Source: Actinomycetes bacterium
GTDB taxonomy: Bacteria > Actinomycetota > Actinomycetes > Streptosporangiales > Streptosporangiaceae
DNA: 9,858 nucleotides
Reading direction: 5' to 3'
Assembly (NCBI GenBank): GCA_025964635.1
Contig: JAOPYP010000400.1
Location: 1 to 9,858 of the forward strand
Shown: positions 5,988 through 9,858 of the stretch, piece by piece
Layout of the letters: each line of letters starts with the position of its first letter
Position numbering within the stretch: position 1 is the first letter of the stretch
Made by a program: the position numbers and the translations under genes
The notes under the pieces: model-generated
What the model was told of the DNA's origin: nothing
Database searches by the model: none
What the model saw: only the letters and a program-made list of their open reading frames with translations

Positions 5988-7325
5988 ATGAAGAGGCTGC
6001 TGATCGCCGCCGCGGTGGTGTTCACCGGGCTCGGGCTGTTTCCCGCCCAGGCCAGCGCCAGCACGCTCGCGCAGTGCCTCGCTCACCAGCACGTCTGCGT
6101 GAGCGGCAGCGGCCGGACGCTGGTTTCCACGAGCCAGGAAGCACAACTGGCCCGCCAGATCGGCGGGCAGGACATCTGGGTGGTCGCCGCCCCGTCCGGG
6201 CCGTCTGGCTACAACAGCGCGATGAGGCAGATCATCAGCGACCTCACCGGGCACGCGCAGTTCACGGTGGGGTTCCTGGACAGCCGGCTCAGGCACTTCG
6301 GGGCCTACAACAAAGGCATGCTGCCGGACCACGACGCCGCTGCTATCGCGACCCAGGTGGTCCAGCAGCACCAGGCGGACGGCAACATCTTCGCCGCCCT
6401 GATGGGATTCGTGAAGGACGTGCAGCGGCAGGCCGGCGCAGGCCCGGCGGCTGGCACGGGAGGCAGCACCTCCAGTGGGTCCTCGCACGTGCTGACCACT
6501 GTCCTGATCGTCCTGGGGATCATCGTCCTGCTGGCCGTACTGGGAGGTTTCATGATCTGGCGGCCCATCCGCAAACGCCGGCAGCGGGAACTCGGGGAAG
6601 CCAAGTCGGCCGCCCAGGATGACCTGATCGCCCTGAGCTCTGGCCTCACCGATCATGACGCGGACATCTCGATACGCAGCAACCCCGAGGCCGCCGCGGA
6701 GCAGCAGGCGGCGCTGAATGCGTACGAGCGGGGCACCGCCGCGCTCGACGCGGCGCGCAACGTGAAGGAGATGGGTTCGGTCAGCCGGTCCATCGCCGAG
6801 GGGCAGTACCACCTGGCCAGCGCCCGGGCCCTGGCCGACGGGCAGCCCAGGCCCGCGCGGCGTCCGTCGTGCTTCTTTGATCCCCGGCACGGCATGTCCG
6901 TGCGCGACGTGCTGTGGACGCCGCCCGACGGGGGCCCGCCGCGCCTGGTGCCAGCGTGCGCCGATGATGCGCGCAAGGTGGAGCAGGGGATCGAGCCCGA
7001 CATGCGGCAGGTGGAAGTGCGCGGGGCTCCGGTCAACTACGTGAATGCGGGCTTCGCGCCCGCCTACTGGGGCGGCTACGGCCTCCTGCCTGGCATGTTC
7101 ACCGGGTTCCTGCTCGGCGAGGCGCTCTCCGGCGGCTTCGGGTATCCCGGCGGTTACTTCGGTGAGGGCTACGGCGACGGAGACTTCGGCGACGGGGATC
7201 CCGGCAATGGCGGAGATTACGGCGGCGGTGACTTCGGGGGCGGTGACTTCGGCGGGGGCGACTTCGGTGGCGGGGGCGATTTCGGCGGCGGCGATTTCGG
7301 CGGCGGTGGCGGCGACTTCTCCTAG
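5988..7325 (+). CDS. Secreted/membrane protein with TPM/YgcG-like layout and DFGGG-repeat tail
   Basis: A 445-residue protein. Residues 1-24 are a signal peptide (MKRLLIAAAVVF..., cleavage near AQASA-S). An extracytoplasmic domain (25-150) follows with Cys30 and Cys37 and a layout reminiscent of TPM domains. Next come a Gly/Ser linker, one transmembrane helix (about 168-191), a basic stop (RKRRQR), and a cytoplasmic helical part. Residues 295-324 hold CFFDPRHG and a second Cys in VPACADDARKVEQG, possibly a reduced metal-ribbon. A hydrophobic Gly-rich stretch (YWGGYGLLPGMFTGFLLGEAL) precedes the (G)nDF tail. Similar layouts occur in uncharacterised actinobacterial YgcG-like membrane proteins; the function is unknown. 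AGGAGG at 5974-5979 supports the ATG. No clear promoter was seen in the 151 bp before it. Confidence 0.8.
   Translation: MKRLLIAAAVVFTGLGLFPAQASASTLAQCLAHQHVCVSGSGRTLVSTSQEAQLARQIGGQDIWVVAAPSGPSGYNSAMRQIISDLTGHAQFTVGFLDSRLRHFGAYNKGMLPDHDAAAIATQVVQQHQADGNIFAALMGFVKDVQRQAGAGPAAGTGGSTSSGSSHVLTTVLIVLGIIVLLAVLGGFMIWRPIRKRRQRELGEAKSAAQDDLIALSSGLTDHDADISIRSNPEAAAEQQAALNAYERGTAALDAARNVKEMGSVSRSIAEGQYHLASARALADGQPRPARRPSCFFDPRHGMSVRDVLWTPPDGGPPRLVPACADDARKVEQGIEPDMRQVEVRGAPVNYVNAGFAPAYWGGYGLLPGMFTGFLLGEALSGGFGYPGGYFGEGYGDGDFGDGDPGNGGDYGGGDFGGGDFGGGDFGGGGDFGGGDFGGGGGDFS
7208..7322 (+). repeat. Degenerate 12-15-bp tandem repeat encoding (G)nDF
   Basis: Units of the type ggcggtgacttc recur to the end of the 5988-7325 gene. 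They encode DYGGG, DFGGG, DFGGGG and variants, six or more times. The units vary at third positions, so the repetition is kept at protein level and not only through recent slippage. Glycine-rich tails with a periodic aromatic residue suggest a flexible or self-associating segment. The opposite strand reads as an Ala/Glu-rich open frame, which is a by-product. Confidence 0.8.
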
Positions 7326-7407
7326 CCGGGTAGCAGCCACTGCCGGGTGACCTGCTCTCACCATCTCAGCATTCTCTTCGTGAACCACTCAATACGCCGG
7401 ATCCTCG

Positions 7408-7431
7408 CATATACGGCAAATTTCGTGTATG
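7408..7431. repeat. 8-bp inverted repeat in AT-richer intergenic
   Basis: catatacg (7408-7415) pairs with cgtgtatg (7424-7431) with one T-G wobble, around an AT-rich 8-nt loop. It lies about 80 bp past the stop of the preceding gene and 45 bp before the putative promoter of the zinc-ribbon gene. It could be a terminator without a U-tract or a regulator site. Confidence 0.3.
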
Positions 7432-7452
7432 TCGCGGACTCAATCAAATACC

Positions 7453-7481
7453 TAGTCATGGCGCGCTGCCCGGCTTACACT
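7453..7481 (+). promoter_or_regulatory. Putative promoter of the zinc-ribbon cassette
   Basis: TAGTCA (7453-7458, 4 of 6 to TTGACA) is followed after 17 bp by TACACT (7476-7481, TAnnnT). The predicted start near 7488 would place the hairpin at 7493-7530 at the very 5' end of the transcript. The support is by consensus only. Confidence 0.35.
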
Positions 7482-7492
7482 CGCATCACGTT

Positions 7493-7530
7493 GTAGCCGT
7501 ACCGGGTCAATGGACGTACCCGACGGCTAC
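7493..7530 (+). promoter_or_regulatory. 5'-leader hairpin before the zinc-ribbon gene
   Basis: GTAGCCGT (7493-7500) pairs with ACGGCTAC (7523-7530). After a 2-nt bulge on the left arm, CGGGT (7503-7507) pairs with ACCCG (7518-7522), leaving a 10-nt loop. That is 13 perfect pairs ending one base before the ribosome binding site (GGGGGGAGAG, 7532-7541). It could stabilise the mRNA, gate the binding site, or be a DNA operator. Confidence 0.5.
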
Positions 7531-7543
7531 CGGGGGGAGAGAT

Positions 7544-9160
7544 ATGCTGTGCACCAACTGCAGACATGACAATCCGCAGGGCTACCAGTTCTGTGGCTCA
7601 TGCGGCCAGCCACCCTTTTCACCAGCTCATGAGACTGCGGTATTTGCCCAGGCGGCTCCACCCGCGCCCGCGCCACTAGATGACGCGTGGCCAAGCATGA
7701 GGGCAGTGCCGAGGCAGCCAGGACCCGCTGAGCGGCACGAGGCTCCCCCGCGCCGGCAGACGCGGCACGAGATCCCGCGGGAAGACATGACCCGCTACCT
7801 GTCAGCCGCGGTCACCTTCGACGCATCCCTGGCCGCGCAGCTTATCGATAATGTGCTGGAAGAACCGCATCGTGCGATAGCGGCGACGCCAGGAGTCAGC
7901 CTGGCCACGGTCCTCAGGTACGCGTTAGCAGCGAACCGGCGGCGCCTCATCAGGGACGTCCTGCTGTTCATCTACCTGGTCCTGATGATCTGCACGTTCT
8001 TCCTCGCTTTCATCACCGTGCCGTTGTTCCTGTTCGTCAGCTGGATAACAATCCTGTCCGAGCTGTACATCCGGTTCTACGGCCAGCCGTCCCAGCCGCT
8101 CAGGCCAGGGAAGTTCGGTTCCGCGCAGCCCCCGTCGCCAGCGCGCAACAGCTATGCGGCCAGGCAGCTGGCCCGGATCGACGAGGCGAGCACCAGCGGG
8201 AACGCCACGATCTACAGCGGGTTCTCGCCGTTCATCGGCTACGGCACCATCACATCGAGCTGGTCCTTCGTCGTCGACGTGACGTCGCCCCGCCGCTCGG
8301 GCCGCTCGGGCCGCCCCCGCCCGTTCACCGTGACACAGCTCTATGATCATGTGGCCTCCGGGCTCGATCAGATCGATCTGCCGGGCATGGAGTTCCGCAT
8401 CCGCCTGTTCGTCAACGGCCGTGATATCCGTGACGACGGCCGTTTCCTGCGGGACCCGGACGGGCCGCCGGTCAATTCTGTGAGCCCGGAGCTGCTAGCC
8501 AGCCTCATGACCAGCCCGGAGGAGCGTGCCCGTCCTTACCTGACTATCAGTGTGGCTGGCTGGCACGGCGACCTGGTGACGACCACGTTCGTCCGCTTCC
8601 TGCTGTCCGAGAGTGACCTCTTCGTTGAAGCGGCGCGCACCGCCGTGCCACCGCTGCGTGACGCGTTCAGGACCGTGGACGCGATGGAAATGGCCCCCGC
8701 CGACGGCGAGTTCCCGGCCCTGCTCAAGACCAGCTTCGTGCAGACCGTGCCGTTGCTGCTGCGCAGCGGCGCGGCCATCGTCCACGAGCTGCGCCGGGGG
8801 AGCAGGCGCGCGCAGAAGAAGCGGCAGCTGAGCCGCATGCCTGACTACGGGGCGCTGATCAGCGTGCGCGAAGCCGCCGCGGACAGCAAATGGCAGCGCT
8901 ATTTCCAGGTCTTCGATAACGCTCGCTACGTCAAGACCGTCGAGCAGCGGGTGTTCCATTCGCTCGTTGAGTTCCTCGACGCTCACGACGTGGACACGTC
9001 CAGCCTGATCACCCAGGCCGAGGTGATCATCAACAACGGCATCGAGATCTCGGGCAACGCGACTGTCCATGCGGACCAGATCGTCGGCGGTCCCGGCGCG
9101 CAGGCGACCCGGTGGACCTCCCGGCTCCGTGGCACGGACAGCAAAGGACAGGCCTCATGA
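7544..9160 (+). CDS. Zinc-ribbon membrane-anchored protein of unknown function, C-terminal GGPGAxAT motif
   Basis: A 538-residue protein. Cys3, Cys6, Cys17 and Cys20 form a zinc ribbon (CxxC-10-CxxC). Residues 22-78 are Pro-rich and disordered. After a helical segment, about 139-168 is very hydrophobic with Pro160 in the middle (one long or two short membrane helices). A soluble part follows with a striking block YSGFSPFIGYG (224-234) leading to WSFVVDV, and mixed alpha/beta sequence to about residue 490. The C-terminal segment starting NNGIEISGN (497-505) and ending GGPGAQAT (515-522) is repeated in the next protein. No enzyme motif was recognised. ATG 7544 follows a strong GGGGGGAGAG. The stop overlaps the next start as ATGA, implying translational coupling. 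Confidence 0.85.
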   Translation: MLCTNCRHDNPQGYQFCGSCGQPPFSPAHETAVFAQAAPPAPAPLDDAWPSMRAVPRQPGPAERHEAPPRRQTRHEIPREDMTRYLSAAVTFDASLAAQLIDNVLEEPHRAIAATPGVSLATVLRYALAANRRRLIRDVLLFIYLVLMICTFFLAFITVPLFLFVSWITILSELYIRFYGQPSQPLRPGKFGSAQPPSPARNSYAARQLARIDEASTSGNATIYSGFSPFIGYGTITSSWSFVVDVTSPRRSGRSGRPRPFTVTQLYDHVASGLDQIDLPGMEFRIRLFVNGRDIRDDGRFLRDPDGPPVNSVSPELLASLMTSPEERARPYLTISVAGWHGDLVTTTFVRFLLSESDLFVEAARTAVPPLRDAFRTVDAMEMAPADGEFPALLKTSFVQTVPLLLRSGAAIVHELRRGSRRAQKKRQLSRMPDYGALISVREAAADSKWQRYFQVFDNARYVKTVEQRVFHSLVEFLDAHDVDTSSLITQAEVIINNGIEISGNATVHADQIVGGPGAQATRWTSRLRGTDSKGQAS

Positions 9161-9249
9161 CCTCCAGCGAGAACAACGGCGTGCAGATCAACGGCTCGGC
9201 GCGGGTGACCGCAGGCGCCATCGCCGGCGGTCCCGGCGCGCGTGCGACC
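9080..9249 (+). repeat. 30-bp direct repeat pair shared by two adjacent genes
   Basis: Bases 9080-9109 and 9220-9249 match at 27 of 30 positions, in the same strand and codon phase. The first codes the GGPGAQAT end of the large zinc-ribbon protein, the second the GGPGARAT segment of the small protein. Upstream of these the match is at protein level only (NNGIEISG versus NNGVQING). Confidence 0.8.
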
Positions 9250-9531
9250 GTCGGCAACGCAGGCCGCAGCGTCACCGACGCTGACCTTCGGGAACTACGC
9301 GGCCTGCTCCTGTCGGTCGCCGAGCAGGTGCGCGAATCATCGGCCAGCCTCGATAGCCCGGGCGCAGTCGCGGAGCTGGTCGCCGACGCCCAGGGGGAAG
9401 CTGGGAAGGACGAGCCGGACATGGGCCGTCTCAGCCGCATCCTGCACGCCCTGATGGCGGGCGCGGGCGACGTCACCGTGCTGGCCAACGCTGTCTCTGC
9501 GGTTCAGCACATGGTCAGCGCCTTCCGGTGA
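9157..9531 (+). CDS. Small protein with N-terminal NNG...GGPGAxAT motif and helical C-terminus
   Basis: A 124-residue cytoplasmic protein. Residues 6-31 carry a short strand-rich motif (NNGVQINGS to GGPGARAT) that is nearly the same as the C-terminus of the upstream protein. Residues 39-124 look like two or three helices (LRELRGLLLSVAEQVRESS; GRLSRILHALMAGAGDVTVLANAV). The layout resembles small uncharacterised actinobacterial proteins of the DUF5955 type; this comparison is from memory. Similar GN-rich N-terminal motifs occur in accessory components of actinobacterial conflict systems, but no NTPase or effector is in this window. The ATG overlaps the preceding stop (ATGA), with AAAGGA at 9143-9148. 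Confidence 0.82.
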   Translation: MTSSENNGVQINGSARVTAGAIAGGPGARATVGNAGRSVTDADLRELRGLLLSVAEQVRESSASLDSPGAVAELVADAQGEAGKDEPDMGRLSRILHALMAGAGDVTVLANAVSAVQHMVSAFR

Positions 9532-9595
9532 CCCGGCCTGACGTGCGCAAACTCCGTCTGCTCATGAGATACTGGACCAGCGGGGAAGCCCTCCG

Positions 9596-9858
9596 ATGAC
9601 CCGATCCTGCCCATCGTGCAGCGCGCCGTTACCACAGGCCGCCGTCCGTTTCTGCCTCGGCTGCGGCTAGCGGCTCAGCCGGTAAGGGCCGGCCGCAGAC
9701 CCGCCTGCGGAGGCCTCTCCCCCGCCGCAGCCGCCGGCGTACCCGTCCGCCGAGCGCGGCTCACCCTGGTATCCGGAGGACGGTGGGCAGCCAGACTACG
9801 GTCATCAGGGGAAGGAGCGCGCGGGCCGGCGAGGCCTCATCGCGCTCCTCATCGTCGT
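9596..9858 (+). pseudogene. Zinc-ribbon membrane protein gene interrupted by two in-frame stops (3' end outside window)
   Basis: From ATG 9596 the frame codes a complete zinc ribbon, Cys5-xx-Cys8 and Cys20-xx-Cys23, then meets TAG at 9668-9670 and TAA at 9683-9685. The same frame then continues into a Pro-rich linker (ASPPPQPPAYPSAERG), a polar stretch (YPEDGGQPDYGHQGKE) and RAGRRGLIALLIVV at the window edge, the start of a membrane helix. This matches the zinc ribbon, Pro-rich linker and membrane layout of the 7544-9160 gene. Both stops could arise by C-to-T change (CAG to TAG, CAA to TAA). No ATG, GTG or TTG is seen in frame after the TAA within the window. Alternatives are a real 24-residue peptide, stop readthrough, or sequencing errors. 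GGGGAAG lies upstream of the ATG. Confidence 0.6.

Noticed and set aside
7208..7322. CRISPR-like short repeats
   Set aside because: In-frame glycine-rich coding repeats with no unique spacers.
5946..7388. 480-codon minus-strand open frame opposite the membrane protein gene
   Set aside because: Its Ala/Glu/Val-rich repeat is the complement of the DFGGG-coding repeat, and it has no family motif. The plus strand has a signal peptide, membrane helix and strong ribosome binding site.
8289..8316. Short tandem cgctcgggc repeat
   Set aside because: Only two units, in frame inside the zinc-ribbon protein gene (RSGRSG); ordinary for GC-rich linkers.
8495..9070. 191-codon minus-strand open frame
   Set aside because: Antisense to the zinc-ribbon protein gene; His/Arg-rich with no domain.

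Overview
The window is very GC-rich, with strong G/C third-position bias, GTG/TTG start candidates and GGAGG-type ribosome binding sites. Together with the gene families present this points to a high-GC actinomycete, probably a soil or filamentous one. The genus cannot be fixed from this sequence.

Layout. Bases 1-445 hold no convincing gene but contain several inverted repeats, including a perfect 14-bp hairpin and a 13/14 inverted pair 145 bp across, which may be a mobile-element relic. A minus-strand block follows: a PRC-barrel stress-type protein (473-811, with a sigma-B-like promoter in front and a 25-bp tandem duplication over its end), a phytanoyl-CoA-dioxygenase-family oxygenase (1011-1679) and a full-length transketolase (1818-3797). 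Next is a TetR regulator (3947-4612, minus). It is divergent from a plus-strand pair: a SnoaL-like protein (4689-5192) and a cupin (5225-5836). The short intergenic between them carries a perfect 10-bp inverted repeat overlapping the likely tetR promoter. This looks like a self-contained regulated enzyme module.

The right third is plus-strand and mostly uncharacterised. It starts with a secreted/membrane protein with a TPM/YgcG-like layout and a DFGGG-repeat tail (5988-7325). Then comes a 538-residue protein with an N-terminal zinc ribbon and a membrane segment (7544-9160), overlapping by ATGA a 124-residue protein (9157-9531). The end of the large protein and the start of the small one carry the same short motif, ending GGPGAxAT, which suggests that the two work together. 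The window closes inside another zinc-ribbon gene (from 9596) whose frame is interrupted by TAG and TAA yet appears to continue in the same frame into a proline-rich linker and a membrane helix. This suggests a recently broken paralogue.

The best candidate for something undescribed is the zinc-ribbon/GGPGAxAT cassette at 7453-9858, with its 5'-UTR hairpin. Family assignments are by reading translated motifs; no searches were run.
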